The translations under genes were made by a program, and so were the position numbers. From Chimonanthus salicifolius (Eukaryota > Streptophyta > Magnoliopsida > Laurales > Calycanthaceae), in assembly GCA_013350335.1 (NCBI GenBank), contig CM023538.1, positions 50,171,195 to 50,235,194 on the forward strand: 64,000 bases of DNA, in the 5' to 3' direction. Below are positions 46,815 to 57,559 of this stretch, one piece after another. Each line of letters opens with the position of its first letter. Within the stretch, counting starts at the first letter, position 1. A model generated the notes under the pieces. The model was not told where the DNA came from, made no database searches, and saw nothing but the letters and a program-made list of their open reading frames with translations.

Positions 46815-48258
46815 TGTTAGCAACAAGGTTTCAACCGAAGGATATATGGGTATTTTTTATTACCACAAACCATTAAAGTGTGATATTTAACATTTTAAAT
46901 GGTATTACTCTATGAGACATGTATCACATTTAAGAAGACATGTATTGGATATCATGAAATTCAAATTGGTGATATCAAGTCTTGTACATCAAGTCAAATC
47001 TTGGAGATTGAATGGCCTACAAAATTCAAAGACTGAAAATCAAGAACTTGGAAGGTCAAAGTCATATATAGAGTCTAATCATGAGTATTTAGGAAATTGT
47101 GTTGTAAAGGTACTTAAACATTTGAACACCATGGCTCAAGTCACCCTCTAGTGAACCCTAGGATACTAAGCTTAATCTTATGCATCCAAATGGAATCCTA
47201 GGATATGATTTAGTCCCCAAGACCTATCAAGTGTGTTTGAAGTGACCAAAATAAAGCCAAAATTGCACAATACAGTCTAAGGGTCATTTCAGTCGACTGA
47301 ATTAGAGAATTCAGTCAACTGAAACAATGGATTAATTGGGGATGGGCTTTCAGTCGACTGAATTAAAGTTTCAGTCGAGTGAAATTTTGGATTTTCATGG
47401 AGTGTGATTTCAGTAGATTGAATTAACGTTTCAACCAATTGAAATTCTGGATTTTTCATGGGATGTGATTTCAGTCAATTGAATCCTCTGGTTCAGCCGA
47501 CTGAATTATTCACTTATAAATTGTCCGAGATCTAGGACGTTTTCAGTCGACTGAATCTTCATTTCAGTCGATTGAATTGCGAACGGTAATATTTTTTGAA
47601 TCATAAATGTCCTCCCCAACAGCCCTTTCCTTCATTTAATGTTTGGCAACGGTCTTAAACATGATAATCTTATAAAACCAAGCATCAATAGGCATAAGGT
47701 GTGTTGACTTACTTGAAATCACAAGAAATTTATTGAAGTCAAATCCTAAGCATACTCTAGCTCAAAAATTCATCTCTTACAATCTTACCTTGAGCTATTC
47801 CAGTTAAAATATTTGAGTAACTCTTAGTGAACTTGATGTGTAAACATTTGAGAGTTATTCCTAAGCTTTACATTGTATTCTTCTACATTTCCTTCAGAGA
47901 GAGAAAGTTTGTAAAGGGTTAGTGCAACCCTTGTGAAGGAGAAGGGTGTTTTCACCTTCAAATCAGAGAGTGTTCTCTACAAGCATTGTAACAGGTTTCT
48001 TCTCCACCCTTGAAGGAAAAGTTTAGTGTATTCAATCCTCAAGTGGTGTACTTGACGAGAGGATGTAGACAAGAGCACCGAACCTCGTAAAAATCTCGGG
48101 TTCAATGTCTCAATCTCTTCTCATCTCCTCTTTTATATTCTGGCATTTATTTATTATTTATTTGCATCTTAATTTTCTAAATTGTGTAATTAAAGAAAAC
48201 CCAAAAAGTTTGCATTGACCCAGTTCACCTCCCCCCTTGGGTCAATTTTTGAGCAACA
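46815..48258 (+). mobile_element. Putative copia (SIRE/Tork-like) solo LTR
   Basis: It interrupts the gggtaaag minisatellite. It starts TGTTAGCAACAAGG and ends TTTTTGAGCAACA (TG...CA, 1444 bp). The 3' part has gcaccgaacctcgtaaaaat and, near the end, cacctccccccttgggtcaa, texts common in plant copia LTRs. The flanks (gtggg, gagga) do not match exactly, so the boundary or age is uncertain. No protein is encoded. Confidence 0.6.
47285..47582. repeat. Five ~60-bp units each with two TTCAGTCGACTGAA-type palindromes
   Basis: Each line-length unit has two palindromes separated by about 12-25 bp, for example TTTCAGTCGACTGAATT near 47287 and TTCAGTCAACTGAA near 47310. The last unit near 47541 is well preserved and some are decayed (TTCAACCAATTGAA). 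Confidence 0.85.
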
Positions 48259-48620
48259 GAGGAGATAATAGATGCAAAGAGGGATTAAGAGAGGTAAAGA
48301 GGGTTTAGAGGGATAAAGAAGGGTAACATGTGCAAAGAGGGGAAATAGGTGTAAAGAAGGGTAAATGGAATAAAGAGGGGTAAAGAAGGATAAAGAAGAG
48401 TAATAGATGCAAAGATGGGTAAAGAAGGGTAAAGAGGGTTTAGAGGGGTAAAGAAGGGTAACATGTACAAATAAAGGTAAATAAGGGTAATAGGTGCAAA
48501 GAAAGGTAAAAAAGGGGTAAAAAGGGTTTAAAGGGGTAAAGAAGGGTAATATGTGCAAAAAGGGATAAAGGGGGGTAAAGAAGGATAAAGAGGGTTTAGA
48601 GGGGTAAATAATGGTAAAGA
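48259..48620. repeat. gggtaaag minisatellite, right part
   Basis: Irregular repeats of aaagagg-ttagaggggtaaag and aagggtaacatgtgcaaaga. On the minus strand the array reads through as long Phe/Pro/Leu/Tyr-rich frames, an artefact of the repeat. Confidence 0.75.
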
Positions 48621-49319
48621 GGGTTTATTAGAATTAATAATTTTTACTAAATTTATATAAAAATAAATAAAAAATTATAAAACATAATTATTAAATACTG
48701 TTCATCAATTAAAAATATTTTAAAATATTTTTGCTCTATAAGTGCAAAGAGGAGATAAGGAGGGTAATATATTAACAATTTTTATTAAATTCATATAATA
48801 TAAAAAATTAAAATAAAATTTTATAAAATATAATTAATAAAAAATATTAAGCAATTAAAAAATATTTTAAAATATTTTTGTTCTATAGATATAAAGAGGG
48901 ATAAAGGTGTAAAGAGCCATAAAGAAGGAGAAAGAGGGGCAAAGATTTTATAAAAATCCCCATACTCTAAAGAGGTTTCAAAAAGAAGAAGAAGAGGGAT
49001 AAATACTTGAATTTTTACACTCACACCTCCGTTACCAAACAACCCTCCGTTACCTAAAAAGGGTAAAGGGGTAACCCCCCTTCCCCCATCCAAACTCATA
49101 GTTACAAATACCGTTCTCGGGATAATAACGACAACTGTTAATAACGGGATATTTTCAATTTCTCGGGTTTTTAACGGGAATTTAACGGGAAAATCTCGCG
49201 GAAAATATAAATATTCAAAAAATAATACAAATAAATATAATAAATAATTAATTCTCATCTTACACTTCTTGAGTAAAAAAAATAGCATATAAATCTATAA
49301 GAACATAGACAATTTACTC

Positions 49320-49410
49320 AATTCCCATCGATTACATTACAAATCATATACAAGTAATATACATATCCATCGATTACATTACAAATCATACCAATGAAAA
49401 AAAGATAACA
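49320..49410. repeat. Short direct duplication
   Basis: cccatcgattacattacaaatcat is followed 47 bp later by tccatcgattacattacaaatcat. Confidence 0.7.
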
Positions 49411-50280
49411 CATAGGAATACAAAAGAGGTCGTAATTTATCAGTTTGAGTTGGGTTCAGATGGTGCTCACAGTAAGTAATTATATATGTTTTAATCTAAT
49501 TCATTTTTGAATTATTGAAACAACTCAATGTTACTTGAATTGCATTTTATTCAATCTAATTTAACAGAATACAATATAAATTCTGTTTGGTTAGAGAAGA
49601 TTGTGGAAAAAGTTTTGGGGTGTGAAGTGGCAAGTCGAGTAAATTTTAAAGAAGGGTATAATAGGTTGTACACAAAAGAAAGATTTTTTGAGGAAAAATG
49701 AAAGAAGTTTTTAATAGCCTCTTTCTGGTACATGAATTTGCAATGGAATCGTCCTTCCTTCCTCATTTGATTTGTTCAACTTGTAAAACTTAGTCTTTGA
49801 TACTATTAAAGATGCAACATGCAATTCTTCAAATGCCATGAATAGAATAATTCAATGAAATTAATCAAGAACTCTTACAATCGTTTCAACTGTTATGTTG
49901 AAGAAATTCACTAGTAATGAAGTATAAAAGACCCAATGGAAACAAAATCAATTTTCCTAATATTTATTTGTTTAAGTTCCAACCGTAGTCCTACATCTGG
50001 GAGAGTTTATTGGGTTTTTCTTATTTTTCTTATATGTTTGTGTGTTTTTTGAAAATCTGAAAATGGGATTTGGAATACCCATCAAATGCTTGTGTATACA
50101 GGTTTTCAAATTTACAATAGTTGTTAAAAAAAATTAAAATAATATTCACATCTGAATTTATCTGTGTCAAGTTGCAGATAATACCTGGAAGGAGCCGGTA
50201 TTATCTGCAACCCAACCACACAAAAAAATAAAAAGGAAAAAAAAACTATGCTAGGATTGGGTTACCTGTGCAACTCGAAA

Positions 50281-50525
50281 GAAGGAGCCGCCGCCGGGAA
50301 GAGAGAAAGAGTAGCCGCCGGCAAGAGAGAGAGCAGTGGCAGGCGACAGGCGAGAGAGCAGCCGCCGGCAAGAGAGAGAGCAGTGGCAGGCGACAGGCGA
50401 GAGAGCAGCCGCCGGCAAGAGAGAGAGCAGGCAACAGGCAAGAGAGCAGCTGCCAGCCAGAGAGAAAGAGCACGCTCGAGAGAGCAGCCGTAGGCGACAG
50501 GCGAGAGAGGATCGATAGAGCACCA
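50281..50525. repeat. GC-rich ~48-bp minisatellite
   Basis: The unit contains gagagagcagccgccggcaa and cagtggcaggcgacaggcga. Three fairly exact and several partial copies exist. It reads as long open frames in several frames on both strands, a consequence of the repeat. Confidence 0.85.
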
Positions 50526-50698
50526 AGAGAACAGCCGCCCGCCGGTGGGAGAGAAGATGGAGACCGTGAGAGAGCAAAGGAGCTTCGGAATCGGAATCGG
50601 AAGAAGAGGAAGCACCAAAGAGGTTCAGAGCAGAGGATTTTCGGGATTTTAGGAATCGAACCGAAACCCTAGAACAGAGGGATTTTTAAGTTGTAATT

Positions 50699-50731
50699 GT
50701 GCGGGCGGGCGGGCGGACGGGCGGGCGGGTG
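50699..50731. repeat. (GGGC)n run, potential G-quadruplex
   Basis: gtgcgggcgggcgggcggac followed by gggcgggcgggtg gives at least six GGG runs with 1-3 base loops on the plus strand. Confidence 0.8.
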
Positions 50732-50937
50732 TGGTTTTCGATTTTTAAGCGGGATTTAAACTGAACATTTTTAACGCATTTTTTTCACGTTTTTATCATT
50801 TCTCGTGTTATTACCGCGTTTTTATCGTTAAATTCCCGATAATAACGGCAGATGCGATAAAAACGTAATTTTATCGTGAAAATGGTATTTTCTCAGTATC
50901 ATCGCAATATAAATGAAAATACCGACGGTATTTGTTA

Positions 50938-51683
50938 GATGTCCAGGCTCAACCCTAAAGGGTCGGTGCAAAAATCATCACCCTTCAAAAAACCTTCAAA
51001 AAACTTCAGTAGCGAGAGACCCTTTCCATATACGTCTCTGCTAAGTTTTTTTTTTGCCTTCACAAATGGGTTTCCATTATTGAATCACCCCGTCTCTATC
51101 AATCGTTTCTCTCATGGGAATCATCCCTGTGCATCGTCGGCCATCACCTCTTCTCGCTGGAAATCCCATGTAAGCCTCATTCTCCTCGTTTTTCTGTCTT
51201 TCAATGCTCGTCCATGATTGGGTTTTTTATTCTTCTTCTTGAAATTTGTAGTGAGGCTCTTTATCTGAATTAAAAGTCTTTTTGGGTCTATCTTCTCAGC
51301 ATCTGAAAACTGATTTAATGAACCTTTCATTCTCAAATTATTTTGGGGTTTTTACTTAATAAGTCGAATATCTGCTTGGGGTTTAATCATTTTTGGGGTT
51401 TTCCTTTATAGTTTCAATCGTCAAATCTCACAGTTTCAACAGTAACTGCGATGCATTCGCTGGAGTTGAGTCAAGAGATTTGGGATTTTTCTCATAAACA
51501 AAATCGAAAATTTTGTTTCATCTCTAAAGTTGCCTGCAATGTCTATGAGTAAAATCAAATTAGGTTTCCTTCTTCAAAATCATTTTCTGTGGTTCTGCAT
51601 TTTCTGAGTAGCTCTTGCTGTGGTTTTGCCAATCAGTATTGGGTGCAGTCTGTTTGCAGCAGTCAGAGTATTCACCTCTTGAA
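50938..51683 (+). other. Presumed leader of the transposon-protein gene
   Basis: Pyrimidine-rich, gene-leader-like sequence upstream of the ATG at 51684. A 92-codon plus frame at 50939-51217 has no recognisable domain. A GT in catgtaagcctc (about 51170) could be a splice donor, but no acceptor was established. Confidence 0.35.
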
Positions 51684-53459
51684 ATGGCTAGAACCAATTT
51701 GACTCCATCCTCCTCCTATGTTCCTCCTCACAAGAGGCCCGAAAGCTACAATTTCGTACAACCCGTAGAACCCGTCAAAACCGTTCTACCTCTCCATCTT
51801 CTTCCGCTCCTTCCTCCGACTCCACTCCACCGACTTCTGGTGAACGCAGATTACAACCCATTCCGCATCCTTTGATTTTTAAACATGGATTTATCACTAA
51901 GAGGAGATGCATAGTAAAGGATCTTGTTGATTACCACTCCTTTAGCGTCCTTTCCCAAATTGGTTGGGAAAATATGTTGTATTGGGGAGGGAATGCCTAC
52001 CCCTCTCTAGTGGAGGGTATGTATTCGTCCATCTGCTATTTTTATTCAAATCTCCACTCATTTCGAATCAAGTTTAGTAATGGTGAAGAAATGTTTGTTA
52101 CTCCAGAACTCATTTTTAATCTTAGTAAAGTTCCCATGTCCGACAAGGATGTCTCTTTGGTACGTTATAAAGTTCCTATAGAAGCAAGAGAGTCTATCAT
52201 CACATATCTTTGTGGTTATAATGCTAAATGGTTCGAAAAGAATGCTCTTAATGCCTCCTATCTCTTGCCTGACTATAGGGTCCTGCACAATATCTTCACA
52301 TTTCATGTATACCCTTGCAAAGGCAACAAAGTGGAGATTACACTATATATGGCAAATGTGTTGTATCATGTGATGCCTCGCTCCAGATGGGGGGGCCAAC
52401 CTTGAGCTAGATGCCAAAACATGGAGAGAAAATTGCCAGGAGGCGCTGAGTGCCCCTTGGAGTCCCACGTTGCCTAGTGTGGGCGAATTTCCCTGGTATA
52501 TAATATGTGGAGCTTCCTCCTTCAAGCACAAGGCCTCTTGGGAGCACTCTTTGAGTATGCTCACCAGAAACAAAGCCGTGCAAGCCCGTTTGCGGGTCCA
52601 AATCGGACAATATTGTGTTAGAGGGACGGGGCGGTACAAATGATATCAGAGCACAGTTCAACACTCGGATAGAGGGTGTGGGCGTGTGTAGTGTTTGGTC
52701 CGGCGGGTAGAGCCGAGGACAACTCTGGTCTTAAGGGGGGTAGGTTGTGATACCCTGCCCCAGATGGAGGGGCCAGCCTTGAGCCACGTGCCAAAACATG
52801 GAGTGAAAATCGCCAGGAGGCGCTGAGCGCCCCTTGGAGTCCCACATCACCTGGTGTGGACAAATTTCCCTGATATATAATATGTAGAGCTTCCTCCTTC
52901 AAGCACAAGACCTTTTGAGAGCATTTCTTGGGTATGCTCGGCAAAAACAAAGCCGTGCGGGTCCAAAGCAGACAATATTATGTTGTAGGGACAGGGCATT
53001 ACATATCATGTCACCAAGGGTAACAACATTTGTATCCCAACTCTAATTTGTCGTCATATCATTCGACATCACTCTACTCTTGGCCATAGCTTTGCTCCAT
53101 TTGGATATCTCATGACTATGATAGTCAGGAACTTTAGTCTTTCTCCTTCACAATCGGAATCACCTGAAAATGTCCAACCATTTAACAAATCAAGCATTGA
53201 TAAAATCTTCGAAGATCCTAAGCAGCAAGATGAGCTTGTGGTTTCTCTTCCAGATCTAGTACACCTTAAAGACCAACCAGTGCAACCTGAAGTCCAACTT
53301 GCACCCTCTCCCGCTCATGTAGCACATGTATCTTCAACTGTTAATCAAGTTGTTGAATTTCAATCTGCAGTTACTGATCTTTGTCGCACTCAAGCTGCCA
53401 TGTTTCATGAGACTACAGAGCTTTGTCGAGAAGTTGAGCTTCGTCGAGATGTCACTTGA
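51684..53459 (+). pseudogene. Plant transposon-protein gene, split by a TRIM
   Basis: It starts MARTNLTPSSSYVPPHKRPE (ATG at 51684). A frameshift before about 51770 leads into a Ser/Pro-rich stretch and then ITKRRCIVKDLVDYHSFSVL, IGWENMLYWGG, SNGEEMFVTPELIFNLSKVP and LPDYRVLHNIFTFHVYP. The spacing of these blocks resembles the uncharacterised 'putative plant transposon protein' domain found in retroelement-associated ORFs. At 52368 it is interrupted by the TRIM. Removing the TRIM and one duplication restores the frame into the block ending at 53459, which holds PTLICRHIIRHH and a Gln/Val-rich tail. Its biochemical role is unknown to me. One frameshift plus one insertion make it a pseudogene. 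Confidence 0.65.
52369..53003 (+). mobile_element. Complete TRIM retrotransposon (635 bp)
   Basis: 5' LTR 52369-52638 starts TGTGATGCCTCGC and ends GCGGTACA. 3' LTR 52746-53003 starts TGTGATACCCTGC and ends GGGCATTACA. The LTRs are similar throughout. The primer-binding site TGATATCAGAGC lies at 52641-52652 (initiator tRNA-Met type). The polypurine tract is aaggggggtagg, just before 52746. Exact target duplication TATCA at 52364-52368 and 53004-53008. The internal region is about 107 bp and non-coding, so it depends on proteins of other elements. LTRs share a framework with solo LTR E. Confidence 0.93.
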
Positions 53460-53728
53460 CTTAGACGAGAAGTCTCTGAGCTCGCCTAAGATATATGTTA
53501 AACTGATCTTGTTGATGAATCTTAAACTCTATATTTTGTGAATGGCGCATAAAAATTGCTTTGTTTGTGAATATTAAATATTTTCCATAGTTATGGTTTA
53601 TTGCACCCTTTGTCAATTTATGACAAAAAGGGGGAGAAATAGTGAGCATATTATGATATTTTTTGTATGCTATTTTAAAAGATTGTGAGGACTAATTTTG
53701 AGGGGGAAATTGAAAGATCCCACCAATA
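53460..53728 (+). other. 3' region of the host retroelement, polypurine tract
   Basis: Downstream of the ORF lies gacaaaaagggggagaaat (about 53621-53640), a purine tract of the type preceding the 3' LTR or near the 3' end of plant retroelements. A second one, gagggggaaattgaaag, is at about 53698-53715. The LINE then interrupts the sequence. Confidence 0.45.
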
Positions 53729-55440
53729 TTTTTTTTTTTTTTAAGATAACTTCATTAATGAAAAAAGAGGGGGAAAAAAAAAACAAAAAATCAAAGCTAG
53801 CCAAAACAAGCCAGTCACCAAAAAGAGAAGAGACTACCCCTAGGAATTACATAAATTATGAACAATTTTTGACCCCAAATAGACACCTTGACGAGCCAAC
53901 TCATCAACTCTCGAATATGCAGAGCGAGGTACCCAAGAGACCAAATGCCCATAAGTCTGAATGGACAAACAAATGTTATCAATCTTATCCAAATAAGACC
54001 AAGGACAAGGAGACTCCAAGGCCCAACCCACAACAAGCTTAGAGTCCCCTTCTAAAATACTCCCAGTCGCCCCCATCTCTTCCAAAACCGAAACACCTCT
54101 CCGCAAAGCATACAACTCCACATCAAGCACTGAACCGTTCGGAAGGACCCTGCAAAAGATAGCATAGAATCACCAGAATTATTTCGAATAACTCCACCAT
54201 AACCTGCTAACCTTTGCTCGCGTACGCAACTTCATCAAAATTAAGCTTGAGGACACCCACATCTGGAGGAGACCAATCAAAAGACCTTGCCGGAGCTGAA
54301 GAAGGCATAACATGAGCCACAAAATCCCACACCCGACATGTCAGAGATATTGACACAACCAAACCGTCCTGAACCCACCATCCACCAAGTGGCTCTGTAC
54401 TTAATAATATCAATAAGGTGCCTGATAGAGGAGACTTTATTTTGAAAAACTCTGAAGCTCCTTTCGAACCAAATGGACTAAACAATACTCAAAACAGTAG
54501 TCGCCCAAAGATATCTTCTAAATGAGCTACCTTCGGACATATCGTCTTCATTAAACAAATCTGACCAAGCTTTCGGTAGACAAAAATGCATCCCTAATAA
54601 TTGAAAGAAATGCCACCAAATTTGATAAGAAAATTGACAATGAAGAAGGATATGATTAACAAATTCTTCATCAGCCAAACAAAGCGGGCACGCATTTACA
54701 ATAATTATACGACGTAACTGCAATTGTCAATCGTCAAAATCTTCTCCAATCCTGGCAACCAACCAAAAACATTCACTTTGAACGGAGCACTACCCTCCCA
54801 AATTTTCAAACACATCCGAGACACACACAAATCAACTTAGAGCAAAATGATTTAACTGAAAAAATCCCATGAGGGTCAAGAAGCACTCCCCACAACAAAA
54901 ACAACACCCAACTTTTCCATTAAAGTGAACCACTCCCCTACCATCCAATCATCCAAAGGTCTTTTGAAATGGGCACCAGACAACCTTACCATGGTGAAAA
55001 TCGAAACAAGCCTTAACCTTAGCATCTTTATCAACAGCAAGGGAAAAAAGGACAGGAAACTGGGAAGCCAATGGAGTAACACCCAACCATCTATCTTTCC
55101 AGAAGAAAATATTGATCCCAGAGTAAGCACAATACCTAATACAAGAGTCATAGGAACTGGAAATAGAGCAAACTCCTTTCCAAAAACCAGAAACCCTACT
55201 AGAAGATGCAGTAACCCACCAACCCCAACTATTAAGTCTGTACTTTCGAATCATGATTTGTTTCCATAAGCCCTCTTAAGCACTCCCCAAACGCCACAAC
55301 CACTTCCCCAACAAAGTAATATTGAAAATCCAAATCGGCCTCACACCAAGACCACCTTCCGTCACTGATTTGTATACCTGAGACTAGGAAACTAAATGAA
55401 ACTTTTTCTTTGAAACATTCTTCTTGCTTTTCCATGAATC
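53729..55440 (-). mobile_element. L1-type LINE 3' half, minus strand
   Basis: The T-run at 53729-53742 is the poly(A) tail of the minus-strand element. Reading the minus strand from the right: DLDFQYYFVGEVVVAFGECL, SGINIFFWKDRWLG, then the zinc-binding block NACPLCLADEEFVNHILLHC, then the RNase H domain starting GVLKLNFDEVAYASKG and ending SILEGDSKLVVGWALESP and SWVPRSAYSRVDELAR. This is the plant L1 ORF2 tail order (RT end, zf-RVT, RNase H). RNase H has the D of NFDE and the E-D of LEGDSK. Several frameshifts separate blocks. 5' truncated at about 55440; no target duplication recognised. Confidence 0.88.
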
Positions 55441-56070
55441 AACAGTTTTTCCCTCTTCTCGACTTTGAAACGAGAGGAGGAAGAGATATTAGATAGACAA
55501 ATATGAGAGAGAGTAAAAGAAGAAGTCAAATGAGTGAGTGTGAGAGAGAGAGAACTTAATAAGAGGTCGATTTCCTAATATCCAATGGCCGGAGCCGAGA
55601 TAGAAAAGCAGAAGAGGGTTTCCCTCTCCTTCGTTCCAATACCATCAGGTTGCTGCAAGAGAAGAAATCCAGGCAAAACGCACACATCAATAATCTAGGA
55701 GTGTGCTTGACTTTGTGGGAAGTATGTGCAACGTTTGAGAGGTACGATTAAGTCTTGGGAAAACACTTTTCGGCATTATCTTCGCTGCTTCTGATTGTGG
55801 AGTCTTTAGAAAGATGATGATCGCTTGATATGATGTTCGAGGAAGGATGATTCTACCAGATATATGTTTGAGGAAGTCTTGGGAAATCATTGCACTTTCC
55901 TTTTATATGTTTCGAAACACTGAAGTGATATGTAGTTATGCCACTTTTGAGAGGATTAATTCTCACATACTTTATTTGACAGAACTGAATAACATCAAAA
56001 TGCTTCTTTTATGTTTCCTTTTTCATTGCGCTATCATTGATGAATTTAAATTTGTCTCTTTCTTTTGCAG
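55441..56070 (+). other. Upstream region and possible 5' UTR intron of the next gene
   Basis: Purine-rich 5' UTR-like sequence to about 55700 (gagagagagag near 55545). Then AT-rich intron-like sequence ends in a good 3' splice site (tctttcttttgcag at 56057-56070). Transcription start and exon 1 are not determined. Confidence 0.4.
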
Positions 56071-56229
56071 AATTGTTGTAAAAAGCTCTTGGACGGGTTT
56101 TTGGAACATGAGTCAGATGCCACTAAGATGATGGGGTTTTCCTTCTTGTGACCATTGTTCTTTCATCTAAAAGCATAAACTTGGATGGATTTGTGAGGTT
56201 TAAATTCAAAGCTTAAGCTCAAAGTGCAA

Positions 56230-57507
56230 ATGCCAAATGATACCTCTGTGAAACATCCTAAGATGGGATCCATGTCAATAAATAACTGTGACCCCATATT
56301 CTGTGCTACCGCTTGTCTTAGGCAATGTGGTAATTTGTATAATCTTGGTACTAAGATGAGTGAAAAACGAAGATGCTTTCGTTCAAACAATTCCATGCTC
56401 AATGCTTCCATTCATGAGCCCCAAAAAGACTCCAGCAAGCCCCCAAAAGACTCCAGCATCATGGAAATGGATTCCATTTTAGAGGATAAAGATCAAACAT
56501 TCTTCCAGAAACTTTCAGGAGAGAGCAACCGTGCTGTGGAAGATATAGAGTTTGAATTAAAAATGTTCTTGGAACATCTGAGGGAAGATGGTACATCATA
56601 TGTTCTGGACATGGTAAATTGTTATGGGAAGCATATTCATGTGAAGTATGAAGAGGAGAATCCACAATCTATTGAGATGGACAATCCTAGAAGTTCTGGT
56701 GGTATTTTGAGCCAAAAAACAAGGGCTTGTCTGGATAAGATGAACCAAAAGTCCCAAACATCAAGTGAAATAGGGGTTCATCTGGGTAAGATGAATCAGA
56801 AATCCCAATTGTCAAGTGAAACAAGTGAAATGAGCAAACGTTTGGGCAGAAAGAATAAATCCAAAATGTCAAGTGAAACAAATGCTTATTTTGCTAAAAG
56901 AATTAAGAAATCACAGACGTTAGGACTTAAAAATAAGGGTTCAATGGATAATTCTGGTGAACTTGTTGTTTTTTCATTGTCTCCTAGCCGTGATCATAAT
57001 CCTAACCCATTGGTGGATGAATCCTACCAGATATTCCTAAATCACGTAAGAATAGATGGTGATTCACTGGTCCTAGAATTACCAAATGTTGTTATCAAGT
57101 ATGAAGAAGACAAAGAAGTTTCAACTTCACTAGAAGGATGTACAACCCTGAGTACTCTATGTTGTAGTGAGCAAGAATCAAAATCACCTGCAATGTCTAA
57201 ACAACCTTTTGCTTCTTCTGTAAGTGGAACATTGTTAGCAAAATTATTTGCTTTTAAGTTTTCTTTTTGCTTTAGATTTTCTTTTTTAGTATTGCTATTA
57301 TTGTTAAGAGTATTTCTTGGTAAATTTTGAGAATCCCGAACATTACTCAAATTGATGCAAATTTCCTTCCTTTTTACATATTTTAAAAATAACCAATTCT
57401 TTTGTAAGTTGTTTGAAAATGTTCCATATTTCAAAAATTCCTTCTCTATACTCTTATTCTTCAAATCAGAAGCCTCCATGTTTCCAACGTTCCTCTCTCT
57501 CTCTCGT

Positions 57508-57559
<52 letters not shown>

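Larger units (their letters stand above)
46063..49103. mobile_element. TIR element rich in GGGGTAA, carrying a solo LTR
   Basis: The left end reads ggctacatttggatcagggg and the right end, reversed, aactatgagtttggatgggg. Both are followed by a ggggttacccct block, so they form imperfect inverted termini of at least 40 bp. Ends with ctatgtttggatggggg text and ggggtaacccc are seen in plant non-autonomous DNA elements. The interior is an AT-rich unit and a gggtaaag minisatellite. No transposase. The target duplication is not determinable. A 1.4-kb LTR-like insertion sits inside. Confidence 0.6.
49105..50934. mobile_element. TIR-like element with TTA flanks (1830 bp)
   Basis: Left end CAAATACCGT and right end ACGGTATTTG are perfect 10-bp inverted repeats. 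Both are flanked by TTA (49102-49104 and 50935-50937). Subterminal regions on both sides are rich in cgggataataacg / cgataataacgg text in inverse sense. A 3-bp TTA duplication is typical of PIF/Harbinger-type elements, but the terminal sequence is not one I recognise from that family. No transposase. The right half contains GC-rich minisatellites unlike the rest of the window. Confidence 0.55.

Noticed and set aside
42783..47582. Regularly spaced palindromes as a CRISPR array
   Set aside because: Eukaryotic context, imperfect repeats, spacers not of uniform length, no cas genes.
48190..48558. 122-codon Phe/Pro/Leu/Tyr-rich minus ORF
   Set aside because: It is the gggtaaag minisatellite read in reverse.
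50246..50672. Six overlapping long ORFs on both strands
   Set aside because: The 48-bp GC-rich minisatellite is open in many frames; the products are repeats without domains.
52369..53003. Cassandra-type TRIM carrying 5S rRNA
   Set aside because: No 5S rRNA-like sequence was found in the LTRs.
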